The notes under the pieces: model-generated
Databases searched by the model: none
What the model was told of the DNA's origin: nothing
The model's input: only the letters and a program-made list of their open reading frames with translations
Shown here: positions 47,194 through 58,447 of the stretch, in pieces
How the letters are laid out: every line of letters starts with the position of its first letter
Position numbering within the stretch: the stretch's first letter is position 1
Assembly (NCBI RefSeq): GCF_050948175.1
Contig: NC_135207.1
Location: 1,488,001-1,552,000 of the forward strand
DNA length: 64,000 nucleotides
From: Xylocopa sonorina
Taxonomy: Eukaryota; Arthropoda; Insecta; Hymenoptera; Apidae
Direction of reading: 5' to 3'
Made by a program: the position numbers and the translations under genes

Positions 47194-47838
47194 TGAAAAA
47201 TAAAGAACGCTACACGCAGCGCACTCTGTAGACCGAGATTCCCCATTTTTCAGCGGCAGAAAAAGAAAGAAGCCACGCAAATACGTTACGTCTAGCAGCA
47301 CGTTCCGCTCCCTAAACCAACTTAAATTACCTTCTCGCGGCCGTAGCTCAACGAAGAAGCCCGCGCGAACCTCATTTCGCGGGTATTGAGGCTCAATCGA
47401 GGGGAAGATTTCCAGCGACGTTTCGGGTCGGACGGAAAATAAAGGATGTGTCGATGCCAGGAGAACCGTTGGACAAGTGGAGGGGGAGAGGTCGGTTCCG
47501 TTGCGTCCATCGCCGCCACGGACGCCTCCCCTCCTCTCGATCGCGAGGCTGTATCGTGTTTTCATGAAACAGAGGTTAATGACAGCTACGACGGGACAAA
47601 AGCGTTCCGCGAGCGTATTTTCATAGCGCAGACGTGATCCTTTGCTGGAGAGGTCGCATAAAGGGTAGTCGCGACGCCTTTGTTGCCGTCTCGACGAGGA
47701 ACTGTCGGTTACTTGTAGTTTACTCGTTGCGGGATGACGATGAATCGATCAGGTGGGGTCGCTCGGTGCCACTGGAAGGTTCGCGACACTTTGTTTGTAG
47801 TATCTTCATTTTAGTATTGCATCTACGTCGCGAAGAAA
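47194..47838. other. CpG-rich island, no gene assigned
   Basis: Opposed frames of 157 (minus), 65 (minus), 63 and 72 (plus) codons overlap; the long minus frame runs into the 299-bp duplication, which argues against a gene. Multiple CGCG steps. Confidence 0.4.
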
Positions 47839-48573
47839 TTAATATTTTCTAGATAAGTTTATTTCACGTTTAGTGCTCAAAAATTAATATTAATAATTAA
47901 GATTTTCTAGATAAGTTTATTACAAGTTTAATGCTTAAAAATTAATATTAGTAACTAATATTTTCTAACTAAGTTTGTAACAAGTTTAGTGTTTAAAAAT
48001 TAATATTAATAATTAGTATTTCCTAGAAAAGTTTGTTACAAGTTTAGTGCTTAAAAATTAATATTAATAAGTAATATTTCCTAGATATGTTTATTACACG
48101 TTTAGTGCTTAAAAATTGATATTAATAATTAATATTTTCTAGATAAGTTTATTACAAGTTTAATGCTTAAAAATTAACATTAATAAGTAATATTTTCTAA
48201 CTAAGTTTGTTACAAGTTTAGTGTTTAAAAATTAATATTAATAATTAGTATTTCCTAGAAAAGTTTGTTACAAGTTTAGTGCTTAGAAATTAATATTAAT
48301 AATTAATATTTTCTAACTAAGTTTGTTACAAGTTTAGTGCTTAAAAATTAATATTAATAGTTAATATTTCCTAGATAAGTTTATTACAAGTTTAGTGCTT
48401 AAAAATTAATATTAATAAGTAATATTTCCTAGATATGTTTATTACACGTTTAGTGCTTAAAAATTGATATTAATAATTAATATTCTCTAGATAAGGTTAT
48501 TACAAGCTTAGTGCTTAAAAATTAACATTAATAAGTAATATTTCCTAGATAAGTTTATTACAAGTTTAGTGTT
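47839..48573 (+). repeat. 58-bp tandem repeat, ~12.7 copies
   Basis: Unit: aaaaattaatattaataatt, (a/g)atattt(t/c)ctagataag, tttattacaagtttagtgctt. Spacing is 58 bp (47879, 47937, 47995 and on). Variants ctagat/ctaact/ctagaa and tttatt/tttgtt alternate between units, suggesting groups of units were amplified together. Confidence 0.95.
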
Positions 48574-49290
48574 TGTTTATTTGTTTTTGGCAAATTGTCA
48601 CATAAAATTGTATAAAATATACTTCTTCGTAAAGCGTTAATGGCTGTCTAGTTGAATGATTAAGCATAATTAAGCTATAATGTTGTTACGTACTTACATA
48701 TATAAAAATGTTTACGCAGGTTAAAATTTGATTTTTCTTTTAATTTCAATGACAATTTAATTTATTTTTTGTACCTTTGTCCTGTAAGATTATTAATTCC
48801 ACCAAATGAGCGGTTTAGTTTATGTGAAAACTATAGAAATATAGTTCATTTTTTCAAAGTATTATTATACATTTTAAATTTGTTTTTTAATTGAAAAAAA
48901 CCTCCAACAATCTTAATCACTCAAGTCAAATAAATTCGATAACCGAATTCCATTTTTAGACTCAGAGTTTCTCGAAAGTGGCGTCCTACCTAAAAACGTA
49001 AAATTTTAAATTTTGCTTTTATTTTTTACTACTCTGATATAACACTTGTCATTTAAATAACATCAAAATGGATTTGATGATTTCATTTGCTAAAGCGTTA
49101 AAGTAATTGATATTAAATAATATGTGTCTTTCATTAATGAGAATATGTTAACCTGAAACCAGAATTAACATATCATTTATAAATTAGAAAAATTATAGAT
49201 TACAAAAATAACGAGAAAATACGATTTATATAAATACAAATTTCATTCACCTTTTAAATTTTATTATTTTCAATTTTATAGTATGTTGGC
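48574..49290. other. AT-rich DNA, no gene seen
   Basis: No frames, TIRs or tandem structure beyond AT-rich homopolymers. Confidence 0.4.
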
Positions 49291-49547
49291 TTTCATTGGA
49301 AACCAAATGCAAAAATTAATCTGTTGTCCTCGAGTGAGAAGAGATGGCATTTCTTTACAGATATATATTTCTAAAGTTTGTTTATATAAAAAGTACACAT
49401 GATTAGTAACCGATGCTTAGGTCATTGGCTCTATATGTTTTAACTTTAATTCAGTTTTCTAGAGAGAATGCAAGGCAAAGGTCACTTTCAATGCGTGGAA
49501 ATAAAACATATCATAGAAAAATAAATCGCTATTAGTTATTTATAAAA
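49291..49547 (-). repeat. Dispersed repeat family R2, inverted copy
   Basis: Reverse complement of 9530-9782, including tttctttacagatatatatt and aaataaatcgctattagtta. Confidence 0.8.
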
Positions 49548-50424
49548 TGTATGTACTTCATTTGAGACACTCTGTATATTTCTGCATACTGCGAGCAATC
49601 TACAGTTTCTGCACGTTTTCCAAGAATACGAACGTTTTCCATACACATTGATTCTATATTAACGACGTCACGACATTCTGCTAACTAATTGCACACTCGT
49701 TTCACTTGCTAATTTTCAGTTCATTTACCAACTAATTAAAATTTTCCTCATTCTATTAGCCATGCGAATTGACTGCTATTTTCTTTAAAAAGAAACGCTG
49801 TTTCTTCTCGCAGCTCTCTGTAAGTTAAGACAGAAAGAAAACGAAGAGAGGGATATGTGAACGCGATGAAAGAAAGTTTGACACTCGCGAGAACATTTTT
49901 AAGTTCACGCTCGCGGAGGATATAAATGTGTAATGGCTACGTTGCTGCGAAAATAGGGAGAGAAACGTGAGAATTATTTGATTCTCCGTGAAGCTCACAA
50001 CCGCTCGCGATCTGCATAATCTGAACAAGGTTTCGTTCGTGTATTTAAATCTGACAGAATATTTCACTCCTCGTCGTACGTCAAGCTGTGCCTGAAAACG
50101 AAATTAGGATAAAGGGAGACATATCTTTTCTTTCTTGTGCGAGTACACAGTTTCAGACATGGAATCTTGCGTAATTTTTTTAGCAGTGCAGTCTCGAGAA
50201 TAATTTAAGGTACACGGACGTTGCAACGTTGGATTCCTTAACAGAGAATAGTACTATAGTGAAATAATTAAGGAACAAAGTTAGATTAAATATCCGATAT
50301 GTAAATATTAAGATCAACTTTTTTTAAAAATTATATAAACGCAATGCAGGATCAGATTTCGAAGAGTGAGCTTTTATTTAAAATTATTTGAAATTGTTTT
50401 TATTTATCCGCTATCGCGTATTAA
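49548..50424. other. Unique DNA, slightly CpG-richer at 49800-50110
   Basis: An 80-codon minus frame in the CpG-richer part has no motif. No structural signal. Confidence 0.35.
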
Positions 50425-50692
50425 CACGTTCGCGTACAGAAAGTTTCAGCGAGGTGCAAAACTTGACAGTAACTTTATTTTAAATTGTTTGTGATATCCG
50501 AAATTTGATTAACCACATTTTATAAGGGTAGTCAGATTATCATATTTTAATCGTTATATACAACAATAAAAATAATATAGTTATATAAAATTAAATTCAA
50601 AATAATTGACTTTAAGATTCGAATGCTATAGCATTCATATCATTCTGCAGCGTCATGAAAATGAATGCCATAGCATTCACGTCCTCAAACGT
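50425..50692. mobile_element. TTAA-flanked MITE, 268 bp, with GAATGC-TATA-GCATTC palindromes
   Basis: TTAA at 50421-50424 and 50693-50696. The left end is CACGTTCGCGTAC; the right end, reverse-complemented, is ACGTTTGAGGACGTG, a weak inverted repeat. Near the right end are GAATGCTATAGCATTC (50621, a perfect 16-bp palindrome) and GAATGCCATAGCATTC (50663), 42 bp apart. The design matches the 20.2, 45.7 and 46.1 kb elements but with different palindrome arms. No ORF. Confidence 0.6.
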
Positions 50693-50832
50693 TTAAGTTT
50701 CTTGAACTATCGACACATTCATTTGTCTTCCAGGCGTACGCAGTTCACACAAATTTTTCGCTTATTCCTACAATAATTTTAACTAAATAAATTTTCTTCT
50801 GCATTTATAGCAACGAAATAAATAGACTATAA

Positions 50833-50968
50833 TTGAATATTTATTGTAAAAGATCAAGACTACCATTTGAATATTTATTGTAAGAGATCAAGACTACCAA
50901 TTGAATATTTATTGTAAAAGATCAAGACTACCATTTGAATATTTATTGTAAAAGATCAAGAATACCAA
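50833..50968 (+). repeat. 34-bp tandem repeat, four copies
   Basis: ttgaatatttattgtaaaag + atcaagactaccat repeated at 50833, 50867, 50901 and 50935; a partial unit follows to 50985. Confidence 0.95.
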
Positions 50969-51379
50969 AAGATCAGAATTACCATCTTTGTAATTATAGC
51001 GTGCACGCGAATATGTACTTCCTTTTATTAACAAATTATTATTAACTTTGTTGCGCCCTGATTTATACGTCTCATATACTTTCCACATTTCTATTAATTA
51101 ATCATTAGATTTAGCTATGCAATGAAATTTTTCATACCAATGCAATTATCTTATTTGAACTCAATATAAAAACCATAGTATCTACTTAACAATTTTATGA
51201 AAACAGTGTTCTGAAAACATTACCATTTATTTTGAAAGTGGTGTAAGTCCATTTTTAAAGAAAATGAGATATCACGTAATCCATGCTTAATTTAGTGTAA
51301 ATTTTTTATATATAACTAGTCCGTATTTAATTTCTTAAAAAATTTCCATGTTTTGTACAATTTAAAATTGGTAGGTAAT

Positions 51380-51849
51380 TAAAATTGCATAATCATCGAT
51401 TGTGAAAGTGGTGTAAGTCTAATTAACAGCGATAGGTACACACCACAGGATTATTATGATGTAATAACACAATGTAGAAAACATGAAAAATTCATTTTAC
51501 CTGAAATGAAACGAGAGAATTTCGTTTCAATAAAAAATCTCCAAAATGCAATTAAAAAACAGATAAGAAAAAACACTAATGGAGAACAGGTAAATTGGTT
51601 GCAAATATGTTGGATCAAGTTTCTCAAAAGTGCATCATACACTATTTTATATAAAACATCGATGAAGAACAAAGAATTTAAATCTATGAATTTATTATCT
51701 ACACGTCCTGGAAGACCGCTAAAATTTGAAAAGATTGTCCTAGCGACTTTGTACCAAGATGCCAGATCTATTACTTATGAAAAATATAAAGACAGACGAA
51801 ACACTACCACATGCAGAGCAGAAGTAAATAAAATCAATACCTTGTAATT
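51380..51849 (+). CDS. ORF fragment of element F1, unplaced protein
   Basis: Open from 51380 to the stop after 51847, about 155 codons, with internal Met at 51506. Without that Met, an upstream part clearly belongs: INSDRYTPQDYYDVITQCRK then HEKFILPEM. Downstream are KRENFVSIKNLQNAIKKQIR, an aromatic/basic segment (VNWLQICWIKF), a GRPLKFEKIVLATLY stretch and a final YEKYKDRR. The T-P-x-D-Y-Y-D start and Y-x-x-[LI]-Y-K middle look like a genuine protein domain carried by repeated insect ORFs, but I cannot name the family. No catalytic triad or zinc finger is visible. It is probably a 5'- and 3'-truncated or internally deleted element gene. Confidence 0.5.
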
Positions 51850-51862
51850 TTAACAATGTAAT

Positions 51863-52255
51863 TAGCGTCTAAATTTTAAGTTACTACTTCTATTTTATAT
51901 CATATCATTATTTGTAAAGAAAATTAAATTAATATGAAGTATATTTTAAGTGATGTTTGATTTTTCAAAATTGAAATTAAACAATTTTAATTTAGCGTCT
52001 AAATTTTAAGTTACTACTTCTATCTTACATCGTGTCATTATTTGTAAAGAAAATTGAATTAATATGAAGTATATCTTAAGTGATGTTTGATTTTTCAAAA
52101 TTGAAATTAAACAATTTTAATTTAGCGTCTAAATTTTAAGTTACTACTTCTATTTTACATCGTGTCATTATTTGTAAAGAAAATTAGATTAATATGAAGT
52201 ATATTTTAAGTAGTATTTGATTTTTCAAAATTGAAGTTAAACGATTTTTACAATT
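51863..52255 (+). repeat. 130-bp tandem repeat, three copies
   Basis: tagcgtctaaattttaagtt starts at 51863, 51993 and 52123; each unit ends near tttgatttttcaaaattgaa. It lies inside element F1, just after the ORF stop. Confidence 0.95.
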
Positions 52256-52540
52256 TTCTAACTTTGAAAATAGTATAAGTCTATTTGCAGCCCGTAAGTA
52301 TACATCAGTTTAGTAAAATAATCCTAAAACAAATTTATATAACCAAATTCCATATTGATAAAGCAATAGAAACATTGCCAGACTTCATACAATTTGCCCA
52401 AATTTTTTAATCAACAAATATATTAACCTTTAATTTTCTCTAAACAGGAGAATATAGACCTACACCACTTTCAAAATAAACGGTCCATTTATTAGTCTCC
52501 TGTTTTAAATAAACAGTTCTTAGACGACAAATATCAGGAG

Positions 52541-52695
52541 TAATTTCATCTGAAACAAATGTAAATTGATAAAATACAACTAATTATAATTGTTGTAATT
52601 TCATCTGGAACAAATGTAAATTGATAAAATACAACTAATTATAATTGTTGTAATTTCATCTGGAACAAATGTAAATTGATAAAATACAACTATCA
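52541..52695 (+). repeat. 55-bp tandem repeat, ~2.8 copies
   Basis: taatttcatctggaacaaat ... aactaattataattgttg at 52541, 52596 and 52651. Confidence 0.95.
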
Positions 52696-53039
52696 ATAGT
52701 TGAGTAGTAAAGTAAGATTCGAGAAAATATGCATAAAATGAGGGAATGGTTATATTCAATGATATACCTATCTTTATTCGGATCGATGGATTTACGGAAG
52801 CTTTTCTCACCGGAGAATGGATTTATTCGGCGTGAAATTAATCGGCTGAACAGCCGTGGAAAAAGTGGGATTTATTTAGCGTTCGCTTGATCCGTCCTAA
52901 GGCTTTTACCCGAGTCGAGTTACGAAATGGGAAGGGTGGAAACAAGAGGATCGTTTTATGTACAGGGAGGGAAGGGAATTGAAGCTTGGACATGGAAGTA
53001 GCTCTGTGTACTGTGCCACAAATTAGCATTTCAACAAAA
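52696..53039. other. Slightly GC-richer unique DNA
   Basis: A 63-codon minus frame at 52838-53029 has no motif; nothing else. Confidence 0.35.
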
Positions 53040-53940
53040 CAGTTCCTTAATTATTTAGAGAATATTTACAGTAAGATTTATGTGAAAACGTGTACCATAC
53101 TATGTGTTAATTTTATTTTAACATTTAAAATTCTTACTAATTAAGAGAAGAACAATTTTCTATTATCATTTATAAAAAAAATTAAAACCCTTTGTACTAT
53201 GTAGTTACAGTTCCGTAACTATTTAGAGAATATTTACAGTATGATTTGCGTGCAAAACATGTACAATATTTTGTGCTAATTTTATTTTGATATTTAAAAA
53301 TCTTACTAACTGTGAGATGAACAACTTTCTATTATCATTTATAAAAAAAAATGAAAACCTTTTGTGTTATGTAATTACAAGTTATTGTTTATGAAGCATT
53401 ATTATTTTTTGTATCACAATTAATGTAACATTATAATTAGTTATTTTGATAGTTATAATTAGAAAATAGCAATTAATTCAGAGGCGAGGAAATGAATAAA
53501 TGATTTTGTAGATTTATTATTATTTTTGTTTTGGTAATACTATCAAATAACTAAAAACTTTTTGTATTATATAATTACAAGTTATTATTTAAGAAACATT
53601 ATTATTTTTCGTATAACAATTAATATAGCATTACAATTATTTATTCTGAAATTTGTAATTAGAAAATAGCAGTTAATATAAAGACGAGGAAATTGAATGA
53701 TTTTGTAGATTTATTCTTATTTTTGTTTTGGTAATACTATCAAAAAAAAGAAAATCTGTTGTATTATTTAATTATAAGTTATTATTTATGAAACATTATT
53801 ATTTTTCGTATTACAATTAAAGTAGCATTACAATTAGTTATTCTGAAATTTATAATTAGAAAATAGCAATTAATACAGAGACGAGGAAATTAAATGATCT
53901 TGTAGATTTATTCTTATTTTTGTTTTGGTAATACTATGAA
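53040..53940 (+). repeat. Two adjoining tandem arrays (169-bp x2, ~198-bp x3)
   Basis: cagttccttaattatttaga at 53040 repeats at 53209. From 53355 a second unit (attacaagttattgtttatg ... tttgttttggtaatactat) occurs at 53374, 53574 and 53771. The arrays share the aaaccctttgta(c/t) hinge, so one may have grown out of the other. Confidence 0.9.
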
Positions 53941-54564
53941 CGAGATGTAAATTTACAGAGTGACAATTAATAGCTTGTTTAGATTCTGCGAACGCAGAAA
54001 TTCGTGAAATTTCTATCTTTAGCCAGCCCGACGAAAAGAGCAACAGTGTGCAATTGGATTACCACTAACTGCTACTTAATTACACGCAACGGTAATTTGC
54101 GAGACAACTCAATTAAGTCCATCTACCGTTTCGAGTTTCATCGTATCTACTCTCCTATATACAGAGTTAATCTCCATAAATTAATCAGTTTCTAATTCGT
54201 TAAACCAACCCGTGGAAACAATTCCTTTTCCTTAAATTGAATTCGATTGCTTGATATATTTCACGTATATAGAAATTAAAGACGTCTGAAAGGAAATCTT
54301 AGGAATTCATTAGTTTATAATTATTATATTTATAACTATTATATTATACAATATTATAATTTATAATTATTATATATATATGTTCATTAATTTTCATGGT
54401 AGTTTATAATTTTTCGTTACGAATTGTAAAAAGCTGAATGTCGCAAATTTTGGAATTTTTAAAATTTTATTACGAGAATAGAAACTCGAGAAGGTTTGAA
54501 ATTTGAACACACAGAAATATTTAAATTGTATATTTGCAAACTTTAAATTTCATTCACGCATAAT
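53941..54564. other. Unique AT-rich DNA
   Basis: A short CpG-richer patch at 53980-54140; 54310-54390 is almost pure A/T. Sequence at about 54390-54540 (gtagtttataatttttcgtt, aaaagctgaatgtcgcaaat) recurs at 55245-55395, so the F1 copy at 54565 sits between two copies of a ~150-bp block. Confidence 0.6.
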
Positions 54565-55225
54565 ATGGACTGTTTATTTTGAAAGCGGTGTAAAAAATGA
54601 GATATGACGTAATTTATGCTTAATTTAGTGTAAATTTTTTGTTTATAACTAGTTAGTATTTAATATCTTGAAAAATACCAATGCTTTGTACAATTTAAAA
54701 TTCGACTTAATATAAGACTATGCAGCAGCTATTACCTTATATACCTCCTGTGCATTAATATTTCAATAATTTTCAATTATCGTCATTAATATTTCAAAAC
54801 ACTGCCACACGAAGAGCATAAATAATTAATAATACCAATATCTCATGTTAAGTTTAACAATATATAAATATAATTAACGTTCCTAATAAAAAATGGTAAT
54901 CCTATCTTATTTCTTGTTATTATTTATAAACAAGATTTGAGTAATATGAGATATATATTCAAAATTGAAATTAAATGATATTTACAATTGACTAATTATG
55001 AAAGTGATGTAAGTTCATTTGCAGCCTGGAAATTGTCAATTATTTTAGTTAAATTCGCCTAAAAGAAATTTATATAATCAAATTACATATTGATAAATTA
55101 GTACAAACATACCATCAGACTTCGCATAATTAGCCTATATTTTTTCATTGTCAGATCTGCTAACATTCAATTTTCTCGAAACAAAAGAAAATGGACTTGC
55201 ACCACTTTCAAAATAAACGGTCCAT
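54565..55225 (+). mobile_element. F1 deletion derivative, 661 bp
   Basis: Ends ATGGACTGTTTATTTTGAAA and, inverted, ATGGACCGTTTATTTTGAAA. The left part matches 51240-51370 and the right part 52250-52460, while the ORF segment of 51.4-51.85 kb is missing, so it is a non-autonomous deletion derivative. The host block tcattaattttc...gtagtttataatttttcg is duplicated on either side (54383-54540 and 55228-55395). Confidence 0.75.
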
Positions 55226-55395
55226 ATATTCATTAATTTTCTTAGTAGTTTATAATTTTTCGTTGAGAATTATAAAAAGCTGAATGTCGCAAATCTTGGA
55301 ACTTTTTAAATTCCATAACAAAATTGAAAACTCGATGTTTAAAATTTGGACACACGGAAATATTTAAATTGTACATTTGCAAACCTTAAATTTCG

Positions 55396-55960
55396 TTCAC
55401 GTATAATATCCTGAACGCAATAAAGAGGCACTAAAAAATAAAACTATTCACTGCTAGCGAGAAATAAAGCACAAACTTGATGGAAGCTTCTCAGATACGA
55501 CGTCTTGGCGAGTTCAGCAGCGGGAGTGGAATTTCTTCTCGAGAAAAACACGACGATGAGACGTTAAATAGACAAGTCCTCGACGCGAGTTGAAGCTCGA
55601 CAATTTTTTAGTACGCATTGTCGTGCTCTGCGTGCTCGCTCGGATCGTTCACAAAGGGGAGGAAGATTTAGTTTCGCTGTTGAAGGAGGGAAAAAGGACC
55701 GAGCATAATTCCCGCCATGTTATCGCGATAACGAGAAACCGGATGAGAGAAATAACGGGGGCGGAATCGAGAATCAGTCAATGTTGAACTGGACCGGGTT
55801 GAAATAAGATTAAGTTCTTAAAGAGGACTTACCTTAATGCGTTCGTTGCTGTTCTGGCCGGTTGCGGATGATTAAGAAAATCCTATTAGAAGAATCGCGA
55901 ACCCTGTCGAGTCTAATTGATGTAATTATAAAACGCGCGAGAGAACTTTTTTAATGGCAA
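55396..55960. other. CpG-richer block, no gene assigned
   Basis: A 65-codon plus frame (55590-55787) overlaps CpG-rich DNA (atgagacgttaaatagacaa near 55556); not supported as a gene. Confidence 0.35.
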
Positions 55961-55964
55961 ATTA

Positions 55965-57535
55965 GAAGTTTTATAAGAAATGTATTCCAGTCTTAAGATT
56001 ATTCCAATTTCAATGGATTTAACTATTTAAAAAAAAAAATAATACAAATCTCTTGGATACGAAATTAAAAAATTTACTTTGTACTGTAGATGACATACGT
56101 ACATAAATTCCGTAGACAATAAAATGCAACAAGTACAAGAAATTAAAAGTTTTAAAAGAAATATATTCCAATCTTAAAATTATTCCAATTTCAATGGATT
56201 TAAATATTTAAAAAAACAATACAAATCTGTTGGATACGAGATTTCAAAATTTATTTCGTATTTAACATACGTACTTAAATTTCATAGACAATAAAATATA
56301 GCAAGTACAAAAAATTAGAAGTTTTATAAGAAATGTATCCCAGTTTTAAAATTATTCCAATTTCAATGGATTTAACTATTTAAAAAAAAAAAATAAAAGA
56401 CTGTTGGATGCTAGATTTCAAAATTTATTTCGTACTTAACATACGTACTTAAATTCCATAGACAATAAAATGCAACAAGTACAACAAATTAGAAATCTTA
56501 AAAGAAATATATTCCAATCTTAAGATTATTCCAAATTCTATGGATTTAACTACTTAAAAAAAAAAAACGATACCAAGCTCTTGGATACGAGATTTCAAAA
56601 TTTATTTCGTATTTAACATACGTACTTAAATTTCATAGACAATAAAATATAGCAAGTACAAAAAATTAGAAGTTTTATAAGAAATGTATCCCAGTCTTAA
56701 AATTATTCCAATTTCAATGGATTTAACTATTTAAAAAAAAAAATAAAACACTGTTGGATGCTAGATTTCAAAATTTATTTCGTACTTAACATACGTACTT
56801 AAATTCCATAGACAATAAAATGCAACAAGTACAACAAATTAGAAATCTTAAAAGAAATATATTCCAATCTTAAGATTATTCCAATTTCAATGGATTTAAC
56901 TATTTAAAAAAAAAAATAATACAAATCTCTTGGATACGAAATTAAAAAATTTACTTTGTACTGTAGATGACATACGTATAAATTCCGTAGACAATAAAAT
57001 GCAACAAGTACAAGAAATTAAAAGTTTTAAAAGAAATATATTCCAATCTTAAAATTATTCCAATTTCAATGGATTTAAATATTTAAAAAAACAATACAAA
57101 TCTGTTGGATACGAGATTTCAAAATTTATTTCGTATTTAACATACGTACTTAAATTTCATAGACAATAAAATATAGCAAGTACAAAAAATTAGAAGTTTT
57201 ATAAGAAATGTATCCCAGTCTTAAAATTATTCCAATTTCAATGGATTTAACTATTTAAAAAAAAAAATAAAACACTGTTGGATGCTAGATTTCAAAATTT
57301 ATTTCGTACTTAATATACGTACTTAAATTCCATAGACAATAAAATGCAACAAGTACAACAAATTAGAAATCTTAAAAGAAATATATTCCAATTTTAAGAT
57401 TATTCCAAATTCTATGGATTTAACTACTTAAAAGAAAAAACGATACAAAGCTCTTGGGTACGAGATTTAAAAATTTGTTTCTCACTATAGCCGACATACG
57501 TACTTAAATTCCACAGACAATAAAATGCAGAAAAT
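55965..57535 (+). repeat. ~176-bp satellite array, 9 units with higher-order order
   Basis: Each unit has ttccaatttcaatggattta, an A7-A11 run, a ttggatac/ttggatgc word, catacgtacttaaattcc and agacaataaaatgcaacaag. By the sequence after the A-run, unit types follow the order A-B-C-D-C-A-B-C-D; the A-B pair at 56040 is nearly identical to that at 56928, an 885-bp higher-order period. No coding potential. Confidence 0.95.
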
Positions 57536-57630
57536 TCAAATTAATATATGCACTTCAATTTTAAGAAGCTGTCATATTAACCTCTAAAATAATTTTTTGT
57601 TTCAAATTCAATATTTTTTTTACATTATAT

Positions 57631-57959
57631 AGGGTTGGGCAGTAACTATTAGCACCTCAGATATCCTCGAAACTATAAGTTTTACAAAAATTTTTTTTTT
57701 TTATAAGTGGAGTTATGTCGAACATTTAAAGGTCATCTTCATTTTTTTAAATGGATTGGTATATTTTTTCTTCCGTAATACGATAGAGCATCTTAAAACT
57801 AGTTCAACGACCTGTAACATGAAGCCATTGAAGGTCATTAAAAACTATTTTCGCCAACGGATGGGTGCTTTTGTACTGTGCAATTTTATATTAGCCAAAA
57901 TTTCTGTGAAACTTATAGTTTCGAGGATATAAAATGCTAATAGTTACTGCCCCACTCTG
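57631..57959. mobile_element. Palindromic mariner-like MITE, family M1 copy 3
   Basis: Left end AGGGTTGGGCAGTAACTATT after tata, right end AATAGTTACTGCCCCACTCTG followed by TA. Inner arms cagatatcctcgaaactata and tatagtttcgaggatat. The arms carry the same c/g change (cctcg/cgagg) on both sides, where the 24.3 kb copy has cttcg/cgaag. A poly-T insertion lies at 57688-57702. Confidence 0.85.
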
Positions 57960-58440
57960 TATATTTCTTTTTCTTAAAATAGCTCAAAGCTTTTATTATA
58001 TCAAAATATATTCATTTTACTGTTTAATATTTACGCAAACTTCTGCACTTTTTCATAAGCCAGTAAACTGCTAAAAGAAAAAATTTGTGCCACAGAAGGA
58101 GGCAAAAAATTAGTTAAGTCATCAGCGTGTGATAAACACATCGTCGATTTCGCGAATTAACCAGCTCGCGAGGAATTTCATAAGCGATTTTTCATTGAAG
58201 TTGCTCGCGATAGCCGAAAGGGCCAGCGGAACCAGCGAACTATGCGACGGGGGCTCTCCATCGTCCATAAAATTAATCAGATTCACGTGTCGCACAAAAG
58301 TTGCCGGTACATTCCCTGTTGAGAGTTAGCCGTGCGTTAAACACGCGTCGCGAAACCCAATTTCGTCCCTTATTCGGTTTCTTACCAGAGAATCGATCGG
58401 GCGTACTAAGGTTTTAGCGTTCTACAATTTTCGTTTCGAA
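57960..58440. other. CpG-richer block at 58120-58440
   Basis: A 66-codon plus frame (58129-58329) has no motif. The block ends where the 41-bp array begins. Confidence 0.35.
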
Positions 58441-58447
58441 AGTAGAA

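Larger units (their letters stand above)
51219..52488 (+). mobile_element. TIR element family F1, ORF-bearing copy (~1.27 kb)
   Basis: The left end (accATTTATTTTGAAAGTGG, TGTAAGTCC) is inverted at the right (ACACCACTTTCAAAATAAAC, GGTCCAT), giving ~30-bp terminal repeats. The motif GAAAGTGGTGTAAGTC also recurs internally at about 51403, with a degenerate copy at 52265. The interior holds an open coding fragment (51380-51849) and a 130-bp triplication. Shorter relatives without the ORF lie at 54565-55225 and 60590-61278. Superfamily not recognised. Confidence 0.7.

Noticed and set aside
47092..47565. 157-codon minus frame
   Set aside because: It crosses from a CpG island into the 299-bp tandem duplication, and other frames are open over the same bases.
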